This document shows positions 15,240 through 22,711 of a DNA stretch of 25,887 bases, one piece after another. The notes beneath the pieces were generated by a model that saw only the letters and a program-made list of their open reading frames with translations, made no database searches and had not been told where the DNA came from. This DNA is from a virus, in IMG/VR virus record IMGVR_UViG_3300012950_000023, positions 1 to 25,887 of that record, one strand, 5' to 3'. The stretch's first letter is position 1; each line of letters begins with the position of its first letter. Made by a program: the position numbers and the translations under genes.

Positions 15240-16013
15240 ATGTGGACAGAAGTTCTTGGACCTGGAATTATTAAATTCCATGAGGCTATCGAAGTCAAAG
15301 ATGGCGTTATAGATACTTTAGAGATGATGGCAGATCAAGCTTTACTTGAAATGTATGAGATGGACCCTAAAGGCAGATTTGGAGTCAATCAAAGCGGGCA
15401 CGTTATACCAATAGACCAAATCTCTAAAATGCCTATCAGAATTAATCAACCATTAGAGCCAGAGTTTTTTAGTTATTGCGATGAAGTCATCTATAAAAAT
15501 TTAATCACTTATTGTTCCCATTACCCAGACGCTTTGCCCTCTTGCTGGTGGTCCGCAGGAGGACATGTAGCGGTTTATAAAAGAGGAGCATTATTGGGTC
15601 CACATAGTGATAATGATGTTAATTATCATTATGGCGATCACCCCAAAGATCAGACGGCGTTGTTTAATGTGGTGTCTTCAAGTGTGGTTTTAGGTGCCGG
15701 GTTTAATGGCGGGAATCTGAAATTCGAATACCTAGATATTGAAACCAGAGTGGGACCAGGTGATCACATCCTCTTTCCAGCAAACTATATGGCTACTCAT
15801 TTGGTAACTGAAATACATGAAGGAACTCGCTACAGTTACATTTCCACTTTTGGACAAGGAACATCAGCACCGGACCGTGGCATTGTTATCCAACCAAAAA
15901 GAGAAGCTGGTTTACAAGGGCGGTCTTGGCTCCCTGAATTAGAAAAAGACTTTATCGCAGAAGTAGGGCCAGATCACAGGTTTGCGCCTAGAGCGCTCGA
16001 CCATCGGGATTGA
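15240..16013 (+). CDS. 2OG-Fe(II) oxygenase (WW subfamily), last gene of rightward operon
   Basis: The 257-residue protein has YPDALPSCWWSAGGHVAVYK at 95-114, LGPHSDND with His122 and Asp124, FNGGNLKFEYLD at 155-166, ILFPANYMATHLV with His187, and Arg197 in TRYSYISTFGQG. The active site is complete. The ATG begins right after the previous TAA, with AAGGG 7 bases upstream. Its last 26 bases overlap, in convergent orientation, the 3' end of the minus-strand oxygenase at 15988-16704, which belongs to the same subfamily. There is no room for a terminator at this junction, so the two transcripts must overlap. Confidence 0.87.
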   Translation: MWTEVLGPGIIKFHEAIEVKDGVIDTLEMMADQALLEMYEMDPKGRFGVNQSGHVIPIDQISKMPIRINQPLEPEFFSYCDEVIYKNLITYCSHYPDALPSCWWSAGGHVAVYKRGALLGPHSDNDVNYHYGDHPKDQTALFNVVSSSVVLGAGFNGGNLKFEYLDIETRVGPGDHILFPANYMATHLVTEIHEGTRYSYISTFGQGTSAPDRGIVIQPKREAGLQGRSWLPELEKDFIAEVGPDHRFAPRALDHRD

Positions 16014-16704
16014 TCAACTCGGAAAACCATTCTTGTCCTGTGCCTTGTCCCCCGACAGGCGTGCCTTGTCCAAAAAATTCGATATAGGAAATCCGTTCAC
16101 CTTCTGTAACAGGCTCCACTGCATGGGCACCAATGAAATTAGAAGGGTACATTATTAAGGTTCCCGCGTCTGGGTTGCACTTTGAATTAGATGTGGCGAA
16201 CTTTAGTGCTCCACCGGCATCAGCTTTTCTTAAAATTAAGGCACTGGAAATTTCGTTATAAATTGGAGTTTCACTTTCAGGTACCTGACCCGGTGTGTAT
16301 TCTATTTCTCGATCAGAATGACTGCCCATTCCTTGACCATTTGTGTAGCAGGCGATTTGACCATCGACTCTCCACCAAATGGATCTCCAGACCGAAGGGT
16401 AAATCTCAACATATTTGACCAAACAGTCATAAACAGCGTCTCTGATTTTATTATGAAATGTGAGATTTTCCCCATCGGGTGTTAAGTTCAAATAGCGGAC
16501 TGGGGAAATGCCGATTTGTTCTGGGGTGAAAGTGTAGCCGCCTCTATTAATGTAATTACCATCTTCATTAACGGTGTAGTCACTCGGTTCACATTCTTGA
16601 CGCAATAACATCCAAGCGTCCAACTCGTCTTGGTCTATCTCAACAGCGTCCATGAATTCTACAATGCCAGCCGCGTGTTCAACTATTTGCACAGTTCGCC
16701 CCAT
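15988..16704 (-). CDS. 2OG-Fe(II) oxygenase (WW subfamily)
   Basis: The 238-residue protein has YPSVWRSIWWRVDGQIACYT at 102-121, MGSHSDRE with His129 and Asp131, AGGALKFATSN at 163-173, LIMYPSNFIGAHAV with His194, and Arg204 in GERISYIEFFGQGT. The GH before the first strand is GQ here, unlike its four relatives. The N-terminal part contains DGNYINRGGYTF, which matches EGYINRNGYFF in the 17886-18701 product, so these two are the closest pair. It is last in the long leftward operon and converges with the plus-strand oxygenase. Its start overlaps the NAD-binding gene by 22 bases. Confidence 0.87.
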   Translation of the reverse strand: MGRTVQIVEHAAGIVEFMDAVEIDQDELDAWMLLRQECEPSDYTVNEDGNYINRGGYTFTPEQIGISPVRYLNLTPDGENLTFHNKIRDAVYDCLVKYVEIYPSVWRSIWWRVDGQIACYTNGQGMGSHSDREIEYTPGQVPESETPIYNEISSALILRKADAGGALKFATSNSKCNPDAGTLIMYPSNFIGAHAVEPVTEGERISYIEFFGQGTPVGGQGTGQEWFSELINPDGRAL

Positions 16705-17330
16705 CCTTCTGGCATGTGGTTGTTTTCATATGCATCTTCTTTGAATTCTCTAGCCTGTGTTCCATCAGGTAAAACAATTGGCTTACAGGACATAAGCGGA
16801 TCAGTCTTAAACAAATCTGCTACAAGATCTGCATCGTTTCCGCTAAGCCAAAGGAAACGTCTACAGTCTCCCTGTTCATGAGACATTGGGTATCCATAGA
16901 TCGCACATTCGACGTAGCTTTCAAGTAAAGATGCTTGTTTGCGAAAGTCTTCATAATTTGATGGATGAATCCAATTGCAATCAACAAAGATACCTTCGAA
17001 ATTAACTTCTAGAGCGGCATCGACGGTTGGACAAGACAAAATTTTAGGATAGGTGCCTTGTTCTGTCATCATCATCTGATCTTCTTCACTCCACTCAGCT
17101 TGTTCTCCGATTATCACGCCACCAAATTGAGCAATTGAAAACACGACATCTACCTCTTCGAATAAACGATCCCAAGTTCCCACTTCTCGCGTGCCGACTA
17201 AAGCGGCTCTGGCTTGTGTTAATTCTGAACGATCTCTGGTAGCAGAAAAAACATCATGTCCTGCTCTTAATAAGGAGTCGGCAATAGTTGTACCCATAGC
17301 ACCTGTGTGCATTACACCTATTCTTGCCAT
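16683..17330 (-). CDS. NAD(P)-binding 6PGDH/3-HIBDH-like domain protein
   Basis: The 215-residue protein begins with a Rossmann dinucleotide-binding motif of the beta-hydroxyacid/imine dehydrogenase class: RIGVMHTGAMGTTIADSLLR at 3-22, then AGHDVFSATRDRS. It continues with VDVVFSIAQFG near 60-70 and FVDCNWIHPS near 115-124, matching the yvDaNaisP motif of 6PGDH-like NAD-binding domains. The usual helical C-terminal dimerisation and catalytic domain (another 100 residues or more, with its conserved lysine) is missing, so the chain is short and may only bind the cofactor. Embedded between oxygenases, it could oxidise or reduce a hydroxylated product, which is an inference. Confidence 0.75.
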   Translation of the reverse strand: MARIGVMHTGAMGTTIADSLLRAGHDVFSATRDRSELTQARAALVGTREVGTWDRLFEEVDVVFSIAQFGGVIIGEQAEWSEEDQMMMTEQGTYPKILSCPTVDAALEVNFEGIFVDCNWIHPSNYEDFRKQASLLESYVECAIYGYPMSHEQGDCRRFLWLSGNDADLVADLFKTDPLMSCKPIVLPDGTQAREFKEDAYENNHMPEGWGELCK

Positions 17331-17893
17331 AGATCATCACTTAATATTCCTTGACGCGGCTCACGTTTAACTTTTATTCCATTTGGCTCCATAGGGTATA
17401 GATTACCCGCAATAGAAACCCTATGCCTGTCTACTATTTGACGCTCAGTCATATGTTGATAGTAAGAACGAAAAATAACTAACATTCCAGCTTCTGGTTT
17501 GATTCGTTCAAGAATCTCTTGCCGATTACTGTGTTGAATATGAAGCACCATTGATGCATCACCCTCTTTAGCACACGGGTAGTAACAGAAGGAAAAGTAT
17601 TCATCTGGATTCAACCAAGAGTTGTTCCAGTGAGAATGCGCCATAACAGATTCACCGGGTCCTGTGTGAACTCCCCAAATTGCGTCAATGTAATATGGGC
17701 GAACTAATATCTTGTTTGCTGCAGTTGTGATTTCGCGACGTAGATCCATGACTGTGTGACCAGTCGGCAATTCTAAATCTTTATTTGCTTCATGTTTAGT
17801 GAGAACCATTTCGTAAAGGGCAGATTCGTTAGCGTCTATGAAACAAGTCCAATAGTCTAAATCGATAATAGAGTGGTGTTTAAGGTCACGCAT
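17318..17893 (-). CDS. 2OG-Fe(II) oxygenase-like protein with HxH motif
   Basis: I use ATG 17893 (191 residues, 8-base overlap with the upstream gene, AGGA 13 bases ahead). The in-frame ATG at 17926 would add 11 residues and has no SD. Counting from 17926, the protein has TGPGESVMAHSHWNNSW with His97 and His99, YFSFCYYPCA, EAGMLVIFRSYYQHMTER with His158, and Arg169 in HRVSIAGNLYP. The HxH in place of HxD, with the distal H...R-x-S-I-x-x-N pattern, matches a known group of putative 2OG oxygenases (TIGR02466-like). Whether iron is bound with three His ligands is open. It overlaps the dehydrogenase-like gene downstream by 13 bases. Confidence 0.75.
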   Translation of the reverse strand: MRDLKHHSIIDLDYWTCFIDANESALYEMVLTKHEANKDLELPTGHTVMDLRREITTAANKILVRPYYIDAIWGVHTGPGESVMAHSHWNNSWLNPDEYFSFCYYPCAKEGDASMVLHIQHSNRQEILERIKPEAGMLVIFRSYYQHMTERQIVDRHRVSIAGNLYPMEPNGIKVKREPRQGILSDDLWQE

Positions 17894-18701
17894 CGGGGAG
17901 CTTATATCCTTTCGCCATGTATACATTCGTTGTCGTTTTCGCTAACTCTGGTTCCTTAAGGGGATCAGTAACTGCCTCGTTGAATTCCATATTGGGAGTT
18001 CCGTGACAGTACCACCCTACATGTGAGTACCTTGTGCCTCTGAGTACTTCTGAAACTGAGTGAGCAGCCATATAGTTAGAAGGAAATAAGACTATGTCGC
18101 CTTTGTTCGGTCGATGCTTAATTCCTAAATATTCCCAAGCTGTTACACCTCCTAGATAGTTTGTTCCATCTAGTTCTTCTTCGGTCTCAACAGAATCATT
18201 GAGGAAGGTGACCGAGGAAACCACAGTTCGAGTTGCTATTTGATCTGGAGGATGGGGGGAGCCATATTCATAATCCGTGCTTTGATCTGAATGCAACCCT
18301 AGGTAACAACTTTCGGGATACACCAAAACGTGGCCTTTAATTTTCCACCAAATACACTTACCGGCTAATGGGTATTTATGCAGATAATCCCATAAACATT
18401 CATCTCTAGCACTTTCGAGAGCAGTTAAAGCCGTCCTTGCCTCTGGGTCAGTGTCCCTATGAACATGAGCACAATGTCTAGGCATACTCCAGACTGATGC
18501 CGACGGAAAGAAATAGCCATTCCGATTTATATAACCTTCTTCACCAGTAATTGGATCATTACCTGGCGCGTACATCTCAGCGAGTTCTTTCTCAGCAGAT
18601 TTCTGAGAAAATTCGCGGATAAAGTCCCAATCTATTTCTACGGCATTTCGATAAAGAACAACGCCTCCGCCTAGTTCTTCACCTTCCGAATTCATGTGCA
18701 T
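17886..18701 (-). CDS. 2OG-Fe(II) oxygenase (WW subfamily)
   Basis: The 271-residue protein has KYPLAGKCIWWKIKGHVLVY at 109-128, YLGLHSDQS with His137 and Asp139, a longer variable loop (VETEEELDGTNYLGGV), IVLFPSNYMAAHSV with His214, and Arg224 in GTRYSHVGWYCHGT. The HxD...H...R set is complete. N-terminal EGYINRNGYFF links it to the 15988-16704 protein. The start overlaps the TauD-like gene by 23 bases; the second ATG at 18695 would shorten the overlap to 17. A fibre modification or small-molecule role cannot be told apart from sequence. Confidence 0.86.
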   Translation of the reverse strand: MHMNSEGEELGGGVVLYRNAVEIDWDFIREFSQKSAEKELAEMYAPGNDPITGEEGYINRNGYFFPSASVWSMPRHCAHVHRDTDPEARTALTALESARDECLWDYLHKYPLAGKCIWWKIKGHVLVYPESCYLGLHSDQSTDYEYGSPHPPDQIATRTVVSSVTFLNDSVETEEELDGTNYLGGVTAWEYLGIKHRPNKGDIVLFPSNYMAAHSVSEVLRGTRYSHVGWYCHGTPNMEFNEAVTDPLKEPELAKTTTNVYMAKGYKLPDA

Positions 18702-20424
18702 TCATTTCTAACATAATGTTTAAGAAGTCTCGGATGTCTTTAACTATTTCTTCACGACTCTCGTCTGTATTCAAATGATTGAAGCACCCATAAATAGTGT
18801 CAATGGCAAATTGAACTAGAAAGTCTTTTGGTGGGTCTCCATCAAAATCTACGTACCTAGCGAATGGAAGATTTTCCCATCTAAATGGTCGTTCCTGATG
18901 GCTGGGATAAGACATGAAGTCTGGGTAATGCCAAGCATGACCAGCATGACGCAAGTCCCTACGGGCCGACAGCATTCCGGCAACTTGACCTGCACATCCC
19001 TCAAACATCGGATCGTTTGTTGATTTATAGGCTCGGGAAATGTCTCCATTCCTTGTGAATAAAAAGATCTGACCGGTTGGATCAGTTTCAGGATTCCAAA
19101 AGGGAGCATATTTAGTAACCAAAATATGATTTTCGTCAAATGGGACCTTTACAACATTAAATTTAGGCTCCCTTGGTTCGTCTTGTTCTGCCCAATCCTC
19201 ACCTTGAACACTTTCCCATAAAGCTGTTATTCCATCTGGGGCATTTGAAAACTCATCTCTGCTGATAAAAAATACAGTTACAGAGTCAATTAAATGTTCG
19301 AATTCAGGGAGGGCATAAATTCCTTTAGTTAATACCAAAGGAATGTGATCCGGATTAGCTATAGCGCTTGCCCAGTCATCTCGTTCAGGTGCATTATTTT
19401 CACTACTAAATTTTGTGGTAGCTGTTTTTTGATCTGCTTTAGGTGGATTACCTGTATTCGGAGTAGTTTCAATCTTCGTGAATTTTTCAGGATCGTAATA
19501 TGGTTTTTCTATTCCCACTTCATAACGAGTAAAAACCCTTTCACCAACTTTGAATTCAGGGCTGAAAGCGTGAATGAGATTTCGATTATCCCAAATGAAA
19601 AGATCTCCGACATCCCAAGACCATCTAAATCGAAGTTCCGGTTTTTGAAGCTCGTTAAACATCCATGCTTTAATTTCACCCCACTGTTCGGTGTGCCCAC
19701 CTACGGGAATACATTCTGTTGGATTAAACCAAAACGATGTCTTACCTGTAACGGGATGAGTTCTCAAAGCAGGGGTTGTTACCGATTTTCCAAAATGAAG
19801 AGAAGTCAGTTCATCCTCCCCGTGGTGCGTTTCGGAATCAGATCCCAACGAATGAACTACCTCAATACCTTTCAAATACTCTTTCATGTTTTCAGGCATG
19901 ATTTCGTATAAGTATTCCAGACTCACCACCATGGTGTCGTCGTTGCCCACATTGTCTGTTCGTATATCCATACGCATACTCTGCAATGAGGGAGGCAATT
20001 CTATGAATGGGTTATCCAAATGCCAGTTACCTGTAATAAAATCTTCAGAATTTTCAAATGTGTTTAAAGGATTTGTAGCCTTCATCCAAGCATGATCGAT
20101 ATTGATGATGTTTCCCTCAGAAGGCGGCTTGTCATCGTCCCCTCTGTAGATAGCGCCAAGTATCTCTACATGTTGTTCAATCGTGGGATGTAAATGTTTA
20201 AACCCAATGGCTTGATGTTTAGTTAAAAGATCAGCATAAAAATCAGAATCGTTAAGTATTTCTTCTGGAGTTACTCCTTGAATCCTTAAGCCCAATCTTC
20301 CAAGATGTAATCCCGATGCGACTCCAGTACCGCTTGGGGAAGAATTGCCGTCACCAAGTTCACGAGGTTCATCTGCCTCTTCCATCGAACTATCGTAACG
20401 TTGACCTTCTGGTATTTCTGTCAT
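18679..20424 (-). CDS. TauD/TfdA-type 2OG dioxygenase with extra C-terminal domain
   Basis: The 581-residue protein is about twice the usual 280-300 residues. The N-terminal half has the TauD/TfdA fold: LTKHQAIGFKHLHPT near 67-81, GNWHLDNPF with His135 and Asp137, VTGKTSFWFNPTECIP near 225-240, and DLFIWDNRNLIHAFSP with His285. Arg296 and Arg300 stand 11 and 15 residues after His285, as in TauD (His255, Arg266, Arg270). This class hydroxylates small sulfonates, acids or amino-acid derivatives. Residues about 345-581 are an additional domain that I do not recognise, with several Trp and His (GHAWHYPDFMSYP) and a Cys (FEGCAGQVAG). A Ser/Gly/Glu-rich N-terminal 35 residues is probably disordered. 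It starts directly at the SET-gene stop. Confidence 0.88.
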   Translation of the reverse strand: MTEIPEGQRYDSSMEEADEPRELGDGNSSPSGTGVASGLHLGRLGLRIQGVTPEEILNDSDFYADLLTKHQAIGFKHLHPTIEQHVEILGAIYRGDDDKPPSEGNIINIDHAWMKATNPLNTFENSEDFITGNWHLDNPFIELPPSLQSMRMDIRTDNVGNDDTMVVSLEYLYEIMPENMKEYLKGIEVVHSLGSDSETHHGEDELTSLHFGKSVTTPALRTHPVTGKTSFWFNPTECIPVGGHTEQWGEIKAWMFNELQKPELRFRWSWDVGDLFIWDNRNLIHAFSPEFKVGERVFTRYEVGIEKPYYDPEKFTKIETTPNTGNPPKADQKTATTKFSSENNAPERDDWASAIANPDHIPLVLTKGIYALPEFEHLIDSVTVFFISRDEFSNAPDGITALWESVQGEDWAEQDEPREPKFNVVKVPFDENHILVTKYAPFWNPETDPTGQIFLFTRNGDISRAYKSTNDPMFEGCAGQVAGMLSARRDLRHAGHAWHYPDFMSYPSHQERPFRWENLPFARYVDFDGDPPKDFLVQFAIDTIYGCFNHLNTDESREEIVKDIRDFLNIMLEMNAHEFGR

Positions 20425-20816
20425 TATTCCTTATACTCTATTTCGTGCGCTATCCAATATTCTGAACCATAATAAGATAGTAACTCCTCATTGGCAGCAA
20501 TGTCTTTCGTAGCTTTAAATACGTATAAATCTCTTTCTTCATCACAATCCCAATCTATTGATCTTCCTTCTATTGATTTAGCACAGTTGTAAACACAAGC
20601 AAATCCAAGTGGAATTGTGAGATATTTAAAATCTTTTCTATGTCTGGGCCAATTAAACACGTAACTTATAAAATCTCCCTCAAAATGCCCTGTTATGTAA
20701 GGACATTCTTCAAGAAGTTCGTCTTTTACAATGCTTTCGTTAGCAAAAACCCCAAAACCATGTATTGGGGATTTTCTAATCTCTAACTTGCGATTCATGT
20801 AAAGCGCTTCTGTCAT
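20424..20816 (-). CDS. SET-domain protein (putative lysine methyltransferase)
   Basis: The 130-residue protein fits a minimal SET domain: KSPIHGFGVFANESI at 15-29 (first motif), LGFACVYNCAK at 70-80 with Asn77 in the place of the NHS/NC motif, then DLYVFKATKDIAANEELLSY ending in YG at 116-117, matching the A-x-x-D-I-x-x-x-E-E-L...Y-G end of SET enzymes. SET enzymes transfer methyl groups from SAM to lysines of proteins. The core has the key Asn and Tyr residues. It lies between the TauD-like gene and the DUF6065 gene; ATG 20798 is an alternative start. A viral or host protein substrate is possible, but the target is unknown. Confidence 0.82.
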   Translation of the reverse strand: MTEALYMNRKLEIRKSPIHGFGVFANESIVKDELLEECPYITGHFEGDFISYVFNWPRHRKDFKYLTIPLGFACVYNCAKSIEGRSIDWDCDEERDLYVFKATKDIAANEELLSYYGSEYWIAHEIEYKE

Positions 20817-20830
20817 TCTGTATCTCTTTG

Positions 20831-21565
20831 CTATTCGGGCACATCAAGAACAGGATGCCCTTCATGCTTGGGACCAATTCGTTCTCCCTTTTCGTCTAAA
20901 CCCGTTCGTATACTCCCCATCCAAGTCCAAGGGTTATCAATCATTTGCTGTGATTTGGCCTCGTTGTAGGTCACTCGTGGATCTATTAATTCGTCAGGGT
21001 TTTCCCATGCTCCTGAAGTATTAAATCTGACTTCAGGTAACGCATCATCTTTAACAAAGGTAAACCACATGTAGGGCATTCCTTTAGGGAATGTAACCGT
21101 TGAGCCAGTTGTAGTTATTTTCCAATTCATAGCAAACGGGTCAGGCCACCATCCGGTAATCATTGCCGTTAAAGGAACAGCGCCGTTTAAAAAGAAGTTA
21201 GGTGAACCGGAAATGAAAGTGCTGTAACCTTCAGGCGGACGAAATATCCAATCAGTGGCGATGGATAATATCCCGACAACCGAAGGCATTGCTAAATCTC
21301 GTTCATACTCGTGATCACCGTGAAGCGGTCCTGTATTGCACTGTCTAGTTAGTCCATTAATGACTTTAGGAACACTTACTTCGCTTTCCAGTGTGACAGT
21401 TATTTCTTCAGGGAGAATAAGTTCCCAGCCATGCGTGTTTGCAGTAGTTAGAGGTAGGCATTTATAAGCATGTTTTTTATAAGTGGCATCCATCCAATCT
21501 CGACGGGGGCGGGATTGGCGTATCTCAGGAGGATCATGGTGCATCTTAATAAGATCTACCTCCAT
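20831..21565 (-). CDS. DUF6065 family protein
   Basis: The 244-residue protein matches my memory of DUF6065. It has KKHAYKCLPLTTANTHGWEL at 30-49 (C-x-P...AN-x-x-GWEL), WIFRPPEGYSTFISGSPNFF at 106-125, MITGWWPDPFAMNWKIT at 135-151, and VTFPKGMPYMWFTFV at 157-171. The biochemical function is unknown to me; the fold is probably a beta barrel or cupin-like jelly roll. It sits between the SET gene (14 bases apart) and the thioesterase (10-base overlap). The 5276-6148 protein carries a diverged form of the same core, so this window has two copies. Confidence 0.8.
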   Translation of the reverse strand: MEVDLIKMHHDPPEIRQSRPRRDWMDATYKKHAYKCLPLTTANTHGWELILPEEITVTLESEVSVPKVINGLTRQCNTGPLHGDHEYERDLAMPSVVGILSIATDWIFRPPEGYSTFISGSPNFFLNGAVPLTAMITGWWPDPFAMNWKITTTGSTVTFPKGMPYMWFTFVKDDALPEVRFNTSGAWENPDELIDPRVTYNEAKSQQMIDNPWTWMGSIRTGLDEKGERIGPKHEGHPVLDVPE

Positions 21566-22041
21566 GTTTCCCCTTTGAGGTTTTTGGGGTCGAAACGTTT
21601 AATCATCATGGAGCTAGAGCCAAGAGCAACTACTCGACCCTCATTTTCCACTCTCGCTGTCACAAAGCTCGATGTCTTTCCGAGACTGTGAATAGTTGAA
21701 TATGCGTCAACTCGCCCTCCCTCTACGCTTTTCAAATAGTTGATATTTAAATTCATAGTCGCAACCCATGAACCTGTGGGGACAAAAGGATAAACGACTA
21801 GAGGCATGGCGGTATCTAAAAAGGCTGCCGTGCACCCTCCGTGTAATTGATTGGTAAACAAGAGATGCTTATCTTCAACGTCGAAATAGCAATGAGATAC
21901 ACCGGTTTCGGGATTGATTTCTGCACAAACCATTCCCAAAAAGGAACCAGCACCTTCACTGTGACCGCGTGTACCAAATTTAAATCCGACTACATTGTCA
22001 ATCATTCCTGCATTTAGGACTTCAAGCGGAAGCAGACTCAA
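21556..22041 (-). CDS. Hotdog-fold thioesterase (PaaI-like)
   Basis: The 161-residue protein has the PaaI-type hotdog motifs: LLFTNQLHGGCTAAFLDTAM near 60-79 with the HGG turn and Asp76, SWVATMNLNINYLKSV at 91-106, and a strand-rich end (SSFVTARVENEGRVVALGSS). The class hydrolyses acyl-CoA or aryl-CoA thioesters. A TTG at 22041 is the start used, preceded 5 bases away by AGGGGG on the minus strand; the first in-frame ATG is at 22005 and would remove 12 residues. The upstream oxygenase overlaps by 20 bases. A thioesterase next to oxygenases and a TauD-type enzyme would fit a small-molecule pathway better than protein modification, which is an inference. Confidence 0.84.
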   Translation of the reverse strand: MSLLPLEVLNAGMIDNVVGFKFGTRGHSEGAGSFLGMVCAEINPETGVSHCYFDVEDKHLLFTNQLHGGCTAAFLDTAMPLVVYPFVPTGSWVATMNLNINYLKSVEGGRVDAYSTIHSLGKTSSFVTARVENEGRVVALGSSSMMIKRFDPKNLKGETWR

Positions 22042-22711
22042 CCTGACCCCCTAAAGTTTCAGGAAGATCCCCACCAGCCATACCTGGTCGTTGATGATTC
22101 CTGTCGTTATAGTCATACATCGTGACGGCTGAATACTTCACGCCACTTTCTATTGGCAATGATTGATGAACATAAGGGTAGTTAGAAGGAAGGATCAGAA
22201 GGTCGCCTGCTTCTGGCGTGAATTTAATATCCATATTGGGAATAACTAACTCTCCACCTTCATAATCGTCATTCAAATAACCAATTGTTGAAGTAACCGC
22301 ACAATAAGAAAAACCATGATCTGGATGAAGAGCAAAATGTTGACCTTCCGTGTACCTCACAAAGTTTGTAGCCTCTTCAAATTCGAGTTTGATGTTGTAA
22401 AGCGAAGAATAGTGATCATGAACTGCTTCCCTTACAGGTGTTATGTACTCTGTGTAAATCGCTCCTAGATCTTCAAAACCTTCAGCTGTGACAGGGAGAG
22501 CCATTTCTGCCATTTTGAAATCACTGCAATCTCGATAATCAGGCATTTGATCCATGTCGCCAACAGTTGCGTTTTTCCAGCAAAAAAACTCGTGATCACT
22601 TTCCCCTAAAGTATCTTCAAGACGTTCAATAAGGTTTGCCGGATCAGGCCAAACATTTTTATATAAAATAATAGCCATAGATGGATGGCCACAATAACCT
22701 GCGATTTCCAT
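22022..22711 (-). CDS. 2OG-Fe(II) oxygenase (YEGGE subgroup)
   Basis: The 229-residue protein has GQHFALHPDHGFSYCAVT with His129 and Asp131, IGYLNDDYEGGELVIPNMD at 143-161, GDLLILPSNYPYVHQS with His182, and Lys192 in VKYSAVTMY as the likely 2OG contact. All ligands are present. It resembles P4H-type oxygenases. The start ATG overlaps the upstream stop (TAATG). It pairs with the 22711-23391 gene, whose core Y-N-D-F-EGGD is similar. The two are the most upstream oxygenases of the leftward operon. Confidence 0.87.
   Translation of the reverse strand: MEIAGYCGHPSMAIILYKNVWPDPANLIERLEDTLGESDHEFFCWKNATVGDMDQMPDYRDCSDFKMAEMALPVTAEGFEDLGAIYTEYITPVREAVHDHYSSLYNIKLEFEEATNFVRYTEGQHFALHPDHGFSYCAVTSTIGYLNDDYEGGELVIPNMDIKFTPEAGDLLILPSNYPYVHQSLPIESGVKYSAVTMYDYNDRNHQRPGMAGGDLPETLGGQVESASA
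22047..22052 (-). promoter_or_regulatory. SD-like AGGGGG deciding the TTG start of the thioesterase
   Basis: On the minus strand AGGGGG lies five bases before the TTG at 22041, inside the end of the upstream oxygenase gene. The alternative ATG at 22005 has only AGGA one base away, which is too close. This favours the TTG start. Confidence 0.55.

Noticed and set aside
19345-19911. 188-codon plus-strand frame opposite the TauD-like gene
   Set aside because: It is a mirror of a gene with complete dioxygenase motifs; the product is Cys/Phe/Arg-rich without any domain.
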